Of a stretch of 64,000 bases of DNA, positions 44,736 through 54,172 are shown piece after piece (within the stretch, counting starts at the first letter, position 1; every line of letters begins with the position of its first letter). The stretch comes from Rhizobium binae. Lineage in GTDB: Bacteria > Pseudomonadota > Alphaproteobacteria > Rhizobiales > Rhizobiaceae. Under the pieces are notes generated by a model. The model was not told the origin of the DNA. It saw nothing but the letters and a program-made list of their open reading frames with translations, and did not search any database. The position numbers and the translations under genes were made by a program. The stretch covers positions 3,413,001 through 3,477,000 of the forward strand of contig NZ_CP071604.1 in NCBI RefSeq assembly GCF_017357225.1, in the 5' to 3' direction.

Positions 44736-45668
44736 TTACGCCTCGAGCGGCTGCAGGTGCTGCTCGAGCAGCGTGCGAAGATGGGCGTGCTGCTGCGGCA
44801 GCTTCAGCGCCTCACCGAGATGGGCCGTATCCTCGTCGCGGTTGAAGCCGGGTTCATTGGTCGCGACCTCGAACAGAACTCCACCCGGCGTACGGAAATA
44901 GATCGCCCAGAAATAATCTCGGTCGATCACCGGGGTCACCTGGTAGCCGGTGTCCATCAGCGCCTTGCGCACTTCGAGCTGCTTTTCACGGTTTTCGACC
45001 GCGAAGGCGACATGGTGGACGGAGCCGGCGCCGGGAAGCGCGCGGGCAATGCTCGGCATGGTCTCAAGGTCGATGAGATGCGCGCCGTTGCCGTCAGGTT
45101 TGATCAGCCGTTTGACCCCGTCCTTTTCCTCGGCAACCTCGTACCCCATGAACTTCAGCAGTTCGGCCGTGGCGCCGTCATCCCGCAGGCGCATGGCGAC
45201 GGAATGGAAGCCGCGAATGGCGTGGTCCTCACTGACACCGCCATGGGTCCAGGGCTGGCGGTCATCGTCCTCGACCTCGACGAGCGCGAAGCCGTCACCG
45301 TCGGGGCCGGAAAAATTCAGGCGCTTCTCCCCGAAACTTTCCTCGGCCTTCAGCCCGCCGATATTCAATGTGCTGAAACGATCGCTCCAAAAGCCGAGCG
45401 AACCTTTCGGAACGGAAAAAACCGTGGTGCCGACCTCGCCGGTGCCGGGCCGGCCCTGCGCCATCTTCGGAAACGGGAAATAGGTCATGATCGTGCCCGG
45501 CGCACCGGTCTCGTCACCATAATAGAGGTGATAGACGTCGGGGGCGTCGAAATTCACCGTCTTCTTGACGCGGCGAAGGCCGAGCGCATGGGTGAAAAAC
45601 TGGTTGTTGGTGCGGGCGTCCTCCGCCATCGACGTGACGTGGTGCAGACCCTTGATCTGATCGAGCAT
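44736..45668 (-). CDS. ring-cleaving dioxygenase, glyoxalase superfamily (MhqO/LinE-like)
   Basis: A 310-residue enzyme of two VOC halves that opens hydroquinone-type rings with Fe. LHHVTSMAEDARTN starts the first half, VHHVAFAVENREKQ and VLFEVATNEPGF give the second-half metal ligands. The start at 45668 has AAAGGGG upstream; a frame to 45764 extends without support. It is first in a two-gene operon with the hydrolase and probably detoxifies quinones from plant or soil. Confidence 0.9.
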   Translation of the reverse strand: MLDQIKGLHHVTSMAEDARTNNQFFTHALGLRRVKKTVNFDAPDVYHLYYGDETGAPGTIMTYFPFPKMAQGRPGTGEVGTTVFSVPKGSLGFWSDRFSTLNIGGLKAEESFGEKRLNFSGPDGDGFALVEVEDDDRQPWTHGGVSEDHAIRGFHSVAMRLRDDGATAELLKFMGYEVAEEKDGVKRLIKPDGNGAHLIDLETMPSIARALPGAGSVHHVAFAVENREKQLEVRKALMDTGYQVTPVIDRDYFWAIYFRTPGGVLFEVATNEPGFNRDEDTAHLGEALKLPQQHAHLRTLLEQHLQPLEA

Positions 45669-45803
45669 GTGAGACCCCTTTCTTGCCCGCCGCTTGCGGG
45701 CTTTCGATGGATCATAAATGCGCTCTGTCAGGGCTTCGGAATAGAGGTATAGACCAAAACGCATTGTCTCCTTTTTGTGAACACCGATCCACGCGCGTTC
45801 ATT

Positions 45804-46505
45804 TTAAGAGCCATGAGGATCGACCGGCAGCTGCCAGTCGATCGGCGCCCGTCCGCGGGACTGCAGGAAGGCATTCGCCTTGGAAAAATGCTTGCAGCCA
45901 AAAAAACCATTATGGGCCGAAAGCGGCGACGGATGCGGCGCTTTGAGCACTTTATGCCGCGACGAGTCGACAAAGGCGGCCTTGCGCTGCGCATAGGAGC
46001 CCCAGAGCATGAAGACGACGGCTTCGCATTCGTCGTTGACCTTGCGGATGACGGCATCGGTGAAGCGTTCCCAGCCCTTGCCCTGATGGGCAGCCGCCTG
46101 CCCTTCCTCGACTGTCAGCACGCTGTTCAGCAGTAGCACGCCCTGCCGCGCCCAATGCTCGAGAAAACCATGACGTGCCGGCACTATACCGAGATCCGCC
46201 TCCATCTCCTTGTAGATATTGACGAGCGAGGGCGGTATGCGCACACCGGGCCGGACGCTGAAACATAATCCATGCGCCTGCCCCAGTCCGTGATAGGGAT
46301 CCTGACCGAGGATGACGGCCTTGACGTTGGCGATCGGTGTCAGGTCAAGAGCACGGAAATATTCGCTGCCTTTGGGAAATATCCGTTTTCCGACCTGCTT
46401 CTGGGCGATCAGGAAAGATTTGAGCTGCTGCATGTAGGGGCTTGAGAACTCCCCCTCGAGGGCGGACTTCCAGCTCTCCTCGAGACTGACGGACGTATCG
46501 CTCAT
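45804..46505 (-). CDS. ung: uracil-DNA glycosylase
   Basis: A 233-residue family 1 UDG that removes uracil from DNA. Water-activating loop GQDPYHGLGQAHG, FLEHWARQGVLLLN and the Leu-intercalation loop HPSPLSAHNGF are intact. Start 46505 (MSDTSVSLEESW) fits the family; longer frames to 46541 or 46598 are unlikely. A housekeeping gene. Confidence 0.95.
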   Translation of the reverse strand: MSDTSVSLEESWKSALEGEFSSPYMQQLKSFLIAQKQVGKRIFPKGSEYFRALDLTPIANVKAVILGQDPYHGLGQAHGLCFSVRPGVRIPPSLVNIYKEMEADLGIVPARHGFLEHWARQGVLLLNSVLTVEEGQAAAHQGKGWERFTDAVIRKVNDECEAVVFMLWGSYAQRKAAFVDSSRHKVLKAPHPSPLSAHNGFFGCKHFSKANAFLQSRGRAPIDWQLPVDPHGS

Positions 46506-46736
46506 CAGCAAACCTTCGATATAGGACGAAACAATGGACATACGGTTTAGCAAAATCGGCTGGTGCCGCAATGCCTGTCGGTCTCGCGGCAGCGCCACCC
46601 CCTCGAAACCTGGCGAGTGGGCGCAACCTTGTTGATGAGTTCATCCTCCGTGTTTAACTATAAGCCCGCTTCGGTATTTACGCCGGCTGACGGGCTGAGT
46701 AGAACTTTGATCGTGACAATCGGAGCTTGTTTTCAC

Positions 46737-48164
46737 ATGAAATTCGGCACGAGCGGCCTTCGCGGACTTTCAGTCGACCTCAAGGGACGCGCCTCCGCCC
46801 TCTACGCCACCGCCTTCGGCAAATATCTGCTGGAGACCGGCAAAGCACGGGCCGGCGACGTCATTCTGATCGGACGCGACTTTCGCGATTCAAGCCCTGA
46901 AATCTCGGCGAAATGTGCCGGTGCGCTGACGGCGCTCGGGTTCCGTGTCTTCGACTGCGGCAATGTGCCGACGCCGGCCCTCGCCCTTTATGGCCTCGAA
47001 AGCAGGGCAGCGTGCCTGATGGTCACGGGCTCGCATATCCCGGCAGACCGCAACGGCATCAAATTCTATCGCCCCGACGGCGAGATCGACAAATCGGACG
47101 AGGCGGCGATCACCGCACAGGCAGCCGAGATCGAACGACGCGGCCAAGTGCTGATCGAGATGCCGCCGGCCAAGATGGAAGAACATGAGGCGATCTGCCG
47201 GCAGCTGTTTTTCGAACGCAATACGGCCCTGCTTCCGCAAGGTGCGCTAGCCGGGCTGAAGATCGGCGTCTACCAGCACAGCACGGTCGCTCGCGATCTC
47301 CTGATCGACGTTCTCGCCCACTTCGGTGCCGAGCTCATCGCCCTCGGACGCTCGCAGAGTTTCATACCGGTCGACACCGAAGCCGTTTCCGACGAGACGA
47401 TCGCGCTCATGAGGCGCTGGGCCTCCGAGCACAAGCTCGATGCAATCGTTTCGACCGACGGCGACGGCGACCGCCCCCTGGTCGCGGATGAAACCGGCAC
47501 GCCCTTGCGCGGCGACCTTCTCGGCCTTGTCGCCGCCAACTTCTTGCAGGCCCGCACGGTGGTGACGCCCGTGACCTCCAATTCCGGCATCGAGGCCGCC
47601 GGCAATTTCGCCGTCAGGCGCACGCGTGTCGGTTCGCCCTTCGTCATTTCAGGCATGGAAGACGCGGTGGCGGCCGGCGAAGATAAGGTCATGGGCTTTG
47701 AAGCCAATGGCGGTTTGTTGACCGCCACCACCTTCGATGTCAACGGCCATAAGCTGCGCGCTCTGCCGACGCGTGATTGCTTTATTCCCATGCTGGCGAT
47801 CCTGTCGCTCGCGGCCGCTCGCAGGCAGCCGCTTTCTGCCGTTGCCGCCTCCTATAAGCTGCCCTTTGCCGCCGCCGATCGTCTGGAGAATTTCCCCGTC
47901 GAGACGAGCGCGGCCTTGATGGAACATCTGCGCGCCTCGGATGAAAATCTTGCCTCTTTCCTGCAGCCGATTGGCGCCGTAGCGACAAGATCCGATATCG
48001 ATGGGCTTCGGGTGACCCTGACGGATGGCGGGATCATCCACTTCCGCCCGTCCGGCAACGCTCCGGAAATGCGCTGCTACGTGGAGGCAGGGAGCGAATC
48101 CGCAGCCCTCGAGCTGCTGCACAGCGGGCTCGACAGAATAAGACGCTGGGCAGCCGCCCGCTAA
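46737..48164 (+). CDS. noeK: phosphomannomutase
   Basis: A 475-residue alpha-D-phosphohexomutase that turns mannose-6-P to mannose-1-P. The phosphoserine loop is VTGSHIPADRNG (Ile replaces the usual Asn after SH), the metal loop is DGDGDRPL, and the sugar-binding loop FEANGG and the phosphate-binding RPSGNAPEMR are present. Start 46737 (MKFGTSGLRGL) matches the family; the frame to 46563 is longer than needed. It precedes noeJ by 39 bp; together they supply GDP-mannose for surface glycans. Confidence 0.93.
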   Translation: MKFGTSGLRGLSVDLKGRASALYATAFGKYLLETGKARAGDVILIGRDFRDSSPEISAKCAGALTALGFRVFDCGNVPTPALALYGLESRAACLMVTGSHIPADRNGIKFYRPDGEIDKSDEAAITAQAAEIERRGQVLIEMPPAKMEEHEAICRQLFFERNTALLPQGALAGLKIGVYQHSTVARDLLIDVLAHFGAELIALGRSQSFIPVDTEAVSDETIALMRRWASEHKLDAIVSTDGDGDRPLVADETGTPLRGDLLGLVAANFLQARTVVTPVTSNSGIEAAGNFAVRRTRVGSPFVISGMEDAVAAGEDKVMGFEANGGLLTATTFDVNGHKLRALPTRDCFIPMLAILSLAAARRQPLSAVAASYKLPFAAADRLENFPVETSAALMEHLRASDENLASFLQPIGAVATRSDIDGLRVTLTDGGIIHFRPSGNAPEMRCYVEAGSESAALELLHSGLDRIRRWAAAR

Positions 48165-48203
48165 CATGCAACGAATAAGCCGTCTATTTCAAGGAAACCG
48201 CCT

Positions 48204-49631
48204 ATGACGCAGAAAATCGTTCCCGTGATCATGGCCGGCGGCAAAGGCACCCGGCTCTGGCCGCTTTCCCGTGCCACCGCGCCGAAACAATTCATCCAGT
48301 TCGTGGGCGACAAGACGCTGTTTCAGGACACGCTCGAACGCGTTTCCGATCCCGAGCTCTATGAAGCCCCGATCATCGTCACAAATGAAGAGTTCCGCTT
48401 TCTGGTCGCCGAGCAGGCGCGCGAGCTCGCCCGTCCGCTTGCCGCCGTCCTGCTCGAACCGGTCGCCCGCAATACTGCCGCGGCGGTCGCTGCCGCGGCG
48501 ACGCTGGCCGCCGACCTTTTCGGCAAGAGTACCATCATCCAGATGCTCGCCTCGGATCACGAGATTCTCGCCGATAAGAGCTATTTCGACTGTATCCGCA
48601 TCGCCCGCGAGGCGGCTGCCGACGGCAGGCTTGTCACCTTCGGGATCAATCCGACCGAACCGGCGACGGGTTACGGCTATATCGAGATCGGCGACGCGCT
48701 GGAGAACGGCGCCAACAAAGTGAAGCGCTTCGTCGAGAAACCGGCCCTGGCAGAAGCCCAGCGGATGCTCGCCGACGGCGGCTTCTACTGGAATTCGGGC
48801 ATCTTCATGTTCCCGGTAACGGAACTTCTTGCCGAACTGCAGGAATATGCACCGGAGGTGCTCAAAGCCGCAAGCAAGGCTGTTTCCAAGGCCAGCCGCG
48901 ACCTCGACTTCACCCGCCTCGATGCCGATCATTTCGCCAAGAGCCCGGATATCTCCATCGATTATGCGATCATGGAAAAGACCTCGAAGGCCGCCGTCGT
49001 CCCCTCGCCGTTCCGGTGGTCCGATATGGGAAGCTGGGATGCCGTCTGGAAATCGGGAAAACGCGACGATAACGGCAATGTCGCCGCGGCGAACACGACC
49101 GTGGTCAATACCCGCAATTCGCTGGTCATGACCCATGGCGTGCATCTCGCCGTCCAGGGCATGGAGGATGTCGCCGTTATCGCCAGCGAGGATGCCGTCT
49201 ACGTCGGACCGCTCAAGGACAGCCAGAATGTCGGACAATTGGTCAAGATGCTGGCCTCCTCTTCGGCAACAGCGAAGTTCACCGAAACGCATCCGACGTC
49301 CTACCGCCCCTGGGGCGGCTATACATCGATCTTCAACGGCGATCGTTTTCAGGTGAAGCGCATCTTCGTCACGCCCGGCAAAAAGCTTTCGCTGCAAAAA
49401 CACCACCACCGCTCCGAACATTGGGTCGTCGTCAAGGGGACGGCCGAAGTAACGGTTGGTGAGAATGTGCGAATGTTGCGCGAGAACGAAAGCGTCTACA
49501 TTCCGCTCGGCGAAGTCCATCGCCTCGCCAACCCCGGCAAGATCGTCCTCGAACTCATCGAGGTACAGACGGGCTCCTATCTCGGCGAGGACGACATCAT
49601 CCGCATCGTCGACGAGTTCGGAAGAACGTAG
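48204..49631 (+). CDS. noeJ: mannose-1-phosphate guanylyltransferase / mannose-6-phosphate isomerase
   Basis: A 475-residue bifunctional type II PMI/GMP (ManC class). The pyrophosphorylase motif is MAGGKGTRLWPLSRATAPKQ; FVEKPALAEA binds mannose-1-P. The C-terminal cupin isomerase domain (from about 345) carries RPWGGYTSI and QKHHHRSEHWVVV. It makes GDP-mannose for EPS/LPS or fucose-type sugars. Operon with the phosphomannomutase. Confidence 0.94.
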   Translation: MTQKIVPVIMAGGKGTRLWPLSRATAPKQFIQFVGDKTLFQDTLERVSDPELYEAPIIVTNEEFRFLVAEQARELARPLAAVLLEPVARNTAAAVAAAATLAADLFGKSTIIQMLASDHEILADKSYFDCIRIAREAAADGRLVTFGINPTEPATGYGYIEIGDALENGANKVKRFVEKPALAEAQRMLADGGFYWNSGIFMFPVTELLAELQEYAPEVLKAASKAVSKASRDLDFTRLDADHFAKSPDISIDYAIMEKTSKAAVVPSPFRWSDMGSWDAVWKSGKRDDNGNVAAANTTVVNTRNSLVMTHGVHLAVQGMEDVAVIASEDAVYVGPLKDSQNVGQLVKMLASSSATAKFTETHPTSYRPWGGYTSIFNGDRFQVKRIFVTPGKKLSLQKHHHRSEHWVVVKGTAEVTVGENVRMLRENESVYIPLGEVHRLANPGKIVLELIEVQTGSYLGEDDIIRIVDEFGRT

Positions 49632-49765
49632 GGCCGGCTTACGGAACGGCAGGCGAGCCAACACAACTCGCCGCCGGTTCCGTCCGATCAGCATTGCTGT
49701 TGAATTTCCTGCCGGGGTTCTCGTAGAATGAGGGCACCGACAGACATGACCGGAGTGATCCCCTG

Positions 49766-50065
49766 ATGCGTATCCTGCCCGCCCTCGCCGGATTTCTGAT
49801 GCTGCCGGCCATGGCGTTCGCCCAGACAGCGAACATGCGCGCTGCAAGCGAGAGGGAAATTCGCCAGCACCTGCCCGGCACGTCGGAGCTGAAAGAAAGC
49901 AGCAACGGCTACGAATATCGCGAGGGCAACAAGAATGGCTACAAGATAAACAACGGCCAGGTCTGCGTTCTGTTTCCCAACAAGTCGAAGGACTGCGTCA
50001 GCGTAAAGACCGACGGCAAGACCTTCCAGATGATCGACCGGAAAGGCGGCCGTACGAGATTCTGA
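49766..50065 (+). CDS. small secreted hypothetical protein, 99 residues
   Basis: A signal peptide (MRILPALAGFLMLPAMAFA, cleavage at FA-QT) leaves about 80 residues with two cysteines in GQVCVLFPNKSKDC, probably one disulfide. The mature part is polar (Asn, Lys, Gly). The family is not recognised. 134 bp after noeJ, convergent with the next gene. Confidence 0.8.
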   Translation: MRILPALAGFLMLPAMAFAQTANMRAASEREIRQHLPGTSELKESSNGYEYREGNKNGYKINNGQVCVLFPNKSKDCVSVKTDGKTFQMIDRKGGRTRF

Positions 50066-50078
50066 CTTGCCGCCTGCG

Positions 50079-51029
50079 TCACCTCCCCGGTGAAGTTTCC
50101 TTGTCGAGAGCAAATTCGGCCATCAGACCGGAATGGTTCGAGCCGAGATTGTCGTCGAGACGTTTAAGCGAGATCAGGCGAAGCGGCGCCCGCGCGAATA
50201 TATGGTCGATGGCGATCCCGAAGGCGCCGGCAGCGATCGGCCATGTGGCTGGTTCTGGTGCAAGCGTCTTCAGTTTCTGTTCGCGCAGAAGACCCTGGAT
50301 GCTGGGCGCGATCGCCGACGAATTGAAGTCGCCGGACAGCACCAGAGGGCCGGAAATCGAACCGAGCGCCTTGCCGAGGTCATCCAGTTCGCCCATCTGG
50401 TAGTCGTCGTAGTAGGGTTTCGACAGATGCGCCGACACGAGATTGATGACCTGGCCGCCGAAGTCGACGCTTGATACGACCAATCTGTTTTTCCTGAGAC
50501 TGCCGATGCTTGCGACCTGCCGCATCACCAACGGCCGTTTGGACAGGACCAGCGTATCACAGCTATCTTTGCCGTTGTCGCAGCCGATATGGTAGGGATA
50601 GGCCTTGAACATTCGCTGCAGATGAAATGTCAGCGGCTTGGCTTCGAGCAAATTGACGACATCGGCGTTCGAAGCGATCACCATGTCGGCAAGGGCCGTC
50701 GAGTTTTTCCAATTGTCGATGCCGATGTTGAACGACATCAGACGGAAAAGCGGTGCGGCATCCGTCCGCTGGTCATCCTGTGCAAATTCGCGCAGCATGC
50801 CGAAACCGTGAGCGGTGAGAAAAAGCGAGGCGAGCAGAAGAACGAGGCCGTAGATCTGCCTTCTGACTGCCAGAACAATGAGACTAGCGGCAACGAAGAT
50901 GATCCCGAGATGGATCTGAAAGCTGTAAACAAACGACAACAGCCAGAAGTTCGTAACATAGCGCAGCGACACGATCGCAATGGCAAGGGTCAGAAATGCG
51001 CAGAGAATCCAATAGATTATATCTCGCAT
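50079..51029 (-). CDS. endonuclease/exonuclease/phosphatase family membrane protein
   Basis: A 316-residue protein. Three N-terminal membrane helices (residues 1-85, for example IIYWILCAFLTLAIAIVSLR) are followed by an EEP catalytic domain: FRLMSFNIGIDN, VVNLLEAKP (catalytic Glu), LVSAHLSKP, VLSGDFNSSA and a terminal GSNHSGLMAEF (His). Start at 51029 after AGGAT; the longer frame to 51209 is not supported. Such membrane EEP proteins may be phosphodiesterases acting in the periplasm; the substrate is unknown. Confidence 0.88.
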   Translation of the reverse strand: MRDIIYWILCAFLTLAIAIVSLRYVTNFWLLSFVYSFQIHLGIIFVAASLIVLAVRRQIYGLVLLLASLFLTAHGFGMLREFAQDDQRTDAAPLFRLMSFNIGIDNWKNSTALADMVIASNADVVNLLEAKPLTFHLQRMFKAYPYHIGCDNGKDSCDTLVLSKRPLVMRQVASIGSLRKNRLVVSSVDFGGQVINLVSAHLSKPYYDDYQMGELDDLGKALGSISGPLVLSGDFNSSAIAPSIQGLLREQKLKTLAPEPATWPIAAGAFGIAIDHIFARAPLRLISLKRLDDNLGSNHSGLMAEFALDKETSPGR

Positions 51030-51079
51030 CGATCCTGATTCCGCTTGCCGACACTCGGCGGGCATAACATGCAGGAGGG

Positions 51080-51098
51080 CATGTTGCAACGCAGCATG
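51080..51098. promoter_or_regulatory. second near-palindromic PhaR-like box
   Basis: CATGTTGCAACGCAGCATG matches the ugd-leader palindrome at 17 of 19 positions and keeps a TTGC-N3-GCAG core. It lies 51 bp before the EEP gene start. Two related sites at similar distances from starts suggest one regulator. Confidence 0.45.
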
Positions 51099-51299
51099 GC
51101 GATGGGGCGCCAGTCCTGGCAGATGAGCAAAACCGGTGGCATCCGCCTGGCAGAACGCGCCGACGGCCTTGAAACCCGCATAGGTGCTTAAGTCTTCTCC
51201 CTCAAACACCTATCGACTCGCCCTCTTCTTATCTTGTAAGGGGGGGCACGTGATACGGAATCGGCTCTCTGCCGTCGGCAGGGCCAAGAAAAGGTGGGA

Positions 51300-52316
51300 A
51301 TGCGCTACTTCATTACAGGGACGGCCGGTTTCATCGGTTTTCATCTGGCCAGGCGCCTGCTGCAGGAGGGGCATGAGGTAACGGGCTTCGACGGCCTCAC
51401 GCCCTATTACAATGTCAAGCTCAAGCAGATGCGCCATGCGGCCCTCTCCCAGTTTCCGGCCTTCAAACCGGTGATCGCCATGCTCGAGGACCGGCCGGCG
51501 CTAGAGGCGGCTGTCCTCGCGGCCAAGCCCGACATCCTGATCCACCTCGCCGCCCAGGCCGGCGTCCGCTACAGCCTGGAAAATCCCGAAGCCTACATAC
51601 ATTCGAATGTCGAAGGCTCGTGGAACATCATGGAAATCGCCCGGCGGGTCGAAGTCCGCCATCTGATGCTGGCCTCGACATCATCGATCTATGGCGCCAA
51701 CGCGACCGTCCCCTTCCACGAGACCGATCGCGCCGACGAGCCGCTGACCATTTACGCCGCGACGAAGAAATCGATGGAACTGATGGCGCACAGCTATGCC
51801 CATCTTCACAAGATTCCGACTACGGCCTTCCGCTTCTTCACTGTCTACGGCCCATGGGGCCGGCCCGATATGGCGCTGTTCAAATTCGCCAAGAACATGC
51901 TCGAAGGCCAACCGATCGAGATCTACGGCGAAGGCAATATGAGCCGTGATTTCACCTATATCGATGATCTCGTCGAAGCGATCGTGAGATTGTCGGCAAT
52001 TGCGCCCAGCGAGGAAAATCGCCTCGACGACACGGCGGTCGAAACGCTTTCGCGCCAGGCGCCCTTCCGCGTCGTCAATATCGGCGGCGGCCAGCCGGTC
52101 AGCCTGATGGATTTTGTCGAGACCGTGGAAAAGACGCTCGGCCAACCTGCGATTCGGCTGATGCTGGCGATGCAGAAGGGCGACGTGCCCCGCACTTTCG
52201 CAGCCCCCGACCTGCTCGTCGCGCTAACCGGATACAAGCCTGATACGACCTTGGAGGTCGGAGTCAAAGCGTTCGTCGACTGGTATCTCGACGCGCGCGG
52301 CGAACTGGACGCCTGA
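51300..52316 (+). CDS. NAD-dependent epimerase, UDP-glucuronate 4-epimerase-like (LpsL type)
   Basis: A 338-residue extended SDR enzyme. The NAD loop is [15 protein letters not shown]; catalytic Ser/Tyr/Lys are in STSSIYG and [20 protein letters not shown] and [19 protein letters not shown] are characteristic of UDP-glucuronate epimerases, giving UDP-galacturonate for LPS or EPS. Start at 51300 (ATG); a GTG at 51294 is an alternative. It uses the product of ugd. Confidence 0.92.
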   Translation: MRYFITGTAGFIGFHLARRLLQEGHEVTGFDGLTPYYNVKLKQMRHAALSQFPAFKPVIAMLEDRPALEAAVLAAKPDILIHLAAQAGVRYSLENPEAYIHSNVEGSWNIMEIARRVEVRHLMLASTSSIYGANATVPFHETDRADEPLTIYAATKKSMELMAHSYAHLHKIPTTAFRFFTVYGPWGRPDMALFKFAKNMLEGQPIEIYGEGNMSRDFTYIDDLVEAIVRLSAIAPSEENRLDDTAVETLSRQAPFRVVNIGGGQPVSLMDFVETVEKTLGQPAIRLMLAMQKGDVPRTFAAPDLLVALTGYKPDTTLEVGVKAFVDWYLDARGELDA

Positions 52317-52344
52317 CGCAGATCGATCTCAGTCGCGACAGGCT

Positions 52345-52659
52345 TTAACGGAGAAGCGCTGCCACCTGCACCGCCTCGACGGCCTTCGAAAACATATAGT
52401 CGACGACGATAGTCAGGTTCTGCGCATCAGTCCTAAGCTGGTGGCTTTCGCCTTCGACCGCAGCCGGACTGCGCAGGGCGAAGGGAACAGCCGGCCGTAC
52501 GAATCCGGCGCGCGTCGTCAGCGGAACCTCGGGCGAATGGCCGATGGCGGTGGTGTACATCAGGTCGCGTGCAAGGCTGGCGGGGCCGATGGCGAAGGCC
52601 GGCCCGGCGGCGGTAGTGACGGTCAAAGTCAAGGCGATAGCGGCAAGTGTTCTATGCAT
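52345..52659 (-). CDS. small secreted hypothetical protein, 104 residues
   Basis: A signal peptide (MHRTLAAIALTLTVTTAAG, cleavage near FA-IG) is followed by IGPASLARDLMYTTAIGHSP. That short segment resembles the region after the signal of the BTLCP protein at 39978 (AAGPAAFARGLTSNSAVSYI), but no catalytic Cys, His or Asp follows. The remaining part is short and helical. Possibly a truncated relative; otherwise unknown. Convergent with the epimerase. Confidence 0.7.
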   Translation of the reverse strand: MHRTLAAIALTLTVTTAAGPAFAIGPASLARDLMYTTAIGHSPEVPLTTRAGFVRPAVPFALRSPAAVEGESHQLRTDAQNLTIVVDYMFSKAVEAVQVAALLR

Positions 52660-52793
52660 ACCTAGTCCCCATTTGCGGATCGGCGGGCGTTCATTCCGTC
52701 CGGCTCCAAACGTTCGACGCGTCTGTCCACGCCTCGGTCGCTTTCATGAGACCACTCTACACGCCAGGATTTGCAGGGCTTTTAAGCGGATCG

Positions 52794-52820
52794 GTCAAAT
52801 TTTACGAAATTTGACTTTTT
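52794..52820 (+). terminator. intrinsic terminator with no assigned gene
   Basis: GTCAAATTT-TACG-AAATTTGAC has a 9-bp perfect stem and a 4-nt loop, directly followed by TTTTT. It reads on the plus strand, but the only near plus-strand gene ends at 52316 with a minus-strand gene in between. It may end an unannotated small RNA. Confidence 0.7.
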
Positions 52821-52948
52821 CCGGCGGCGCCCATTTTTCTCGGATTGGAGGACCGAAAACGCCCGGGGGCACAATGGCAAACGCGTCCACCGGCCGATAC
52901 GCCTCGACCAAGCGCGCAATGCCAATGATGTAAACGCTGGCCCGCAGT

Positions 52949-53101
52949 TTAGAGAATGCGATCCAGCTTCTTGTTGATATGCAAGTTGGGCATCAATCCC
53001 GCACTCTGGGCAGCGTGATAGGATTCTCGCGCCGCGTCGAACGAGATCGACCACATAATGGCGCTCAGCAGGAGCGCGATAATATAGATCTGAATACGCA
53101 T
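52949..53101 (-). CDS. small membrane protein, 50 residues
   Basis: A short protein with one hydrophobic helix near the N-terminus (QIYIIALLLSAIMWSISF) and a polar tail ending in KKLDRIL. The start at 53101 is preferred over 53179. The ribosome site is weak, and no family is recognised. It is a tentative call, based on natural composition and a clear membrane segment. Confidence 0.45.
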   Translation of the reverse strand: MRIQIYIIALLLSAIMWSISFDAARESYHAAQSAGLMPNLHINKKLDRIL

Positions 53102-53470
53102 CGGACCGGCGATACGGACAGAGCAAGGCGGTTTTGTGTCAAAACATGGTCGGTCAACCAACGAGAACGCGGTAACCACCTGTTTTGCAACCGGCCGACG
53201 CCGGACATATCAGTGTCGTGAAAATTAGCGATAGTCGCATCGCTTTCCCTGTTGGCAGCCAGCTGCCAGGGCTTGGCTCCCCTTCTCACCCGAGACCCCT
53301 GAGAGGTCCGTTCGCCCGGGCCTCTTTGCCTTTGCTTATCGCCGTTGTCGTGGATCCCCGAACGCGAAAATCGATCGAGACGGGGCCGGCAGGACTGTGA
53401 GCGGTATGGGTCGCACAGCAAAATTAATCAATCGATTGACTTATTTTTCCTACCATGTTACAAACTCGTC
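53102..53470. other. intergenic, promoter region of the cecR-like operon
   Basis: About 370 bp. The last 45 bp hold a perfect palindrome and promoter-like hexamers (see the next entry). A short frame at 53185 is not convincing. Confidence 0.5.
53428..53464 (+). promoter_or_regulatory. palindromic operator and promoter of the TetR-ABC operon
   Basis: TCAATCGATTGA (53428-53439) is a perfect 12-bp palindrome. It overlaps a -35-like TTGACT (53436-53441), and TACAAA (53459-53464) follows after 17 bp. Transcription would begin near 53471, the first base of the ATG, with no SD present. This predicts a leaderless mRNA and autorepression by the TetR protein. Prediction only. Confidence 0.5.
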
Positions 53471-54172
53471 ATGATCAAGGAAAAGGCCAATCCACCACCA
53501 GCCTCGGCACGCGCCGACGTCGCGCGGCAGAAGATGCTTTCCGCCGCCCTCGACGTTTTTGGCCGATATGGCTTCGACGGCGCATCGACACGCCAGCTGA
53601 CCGAGGCGGCCGGCGTCAACCTGCAGGCCATCCCCTATTATTTCGGCAGCAAGGAAGGCCTCTACATCGCCACCGCCGAATATCTGATGGCCCGCATCGA
53701 CACCCATGTCGGCGACATGAGGGCGCGCATCGGCGCGCATCTGCTGGCGCTTGATGCCGCAGGCAAACCGCTCGGCGCAGCTGAAGCCCGGCGCTTCCTG
53801 ACGGACGTCCTCCAGACCATGGTGACGCTTTTCGTCGGCAAGGAATCCGAATCCTGGGCGCGCTTTCTGATCCGCGAGCAGATGGAACCGACAGAAGCCT
53901 TCACGAGGGTCTATCAGGGCATCATGCGGCCGATGATCGAGATCGGCCGGCGGCTGATCGCCGCCATCCTTGACGAGGACCCCGGCTCGGAACATGTGCG
54001 CCTGCGCACCTTCAGCCTTCTCGGCAGCATCCTCGTCTTTCGCGTCACTCACGCTGCCGTGCTCACTCAGATGGAATGGGAGGTGGTGGGTCCGGAGCAG
54101 GTGCAAATCTTGCGCGGGCTCGCCGCCGAACTGGTCGACGTCATCGGCCCGTCGAAAGGAGGTGCCGCATGA
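53471..54172 (+). CDS. cecR: TetR/CecR-family repressor of the efflux operon
   Basis: A 233-residue TetR regulator. The HTH lies at residues 20-65 ([39 protein letters not shown]). The C-terminal domain matches the CerR/YbiH (CecR) group ([20 protein letters not shown]). Order and neighbours equal E. coli cecR-ybhGFSR, which responds to antibiotics such as chloramphenicol and cefoperazone. Its stop overlaps the next ATG. Confidence 0.92.
   Translation: MIKEKANPPPASARADVARQKMLSAALDVFGRYGFDGASTRQLTEAAGVNLQAIPYYFGSKEGLYIATAEYLMARIDTHVGDMRARIGAHLLALDAAGKPLGAAEARRFLTDVLQTMVTLFVGKESESWARFLIREQMEPTEAFTRVYQGIMRPMIEIGRRLIAAILDEDPGSEHVRLRTFSLLGSILVFRVTHAAVLTQMEWEVVGPEQVQILRGLAAELVDVIGPSKGGAA

Noticed and set aside
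48189..49847. 552-codon minus-strand frame over noeJ
   Set aside because: Antisense shadow of the intact ManC-type enzyme.
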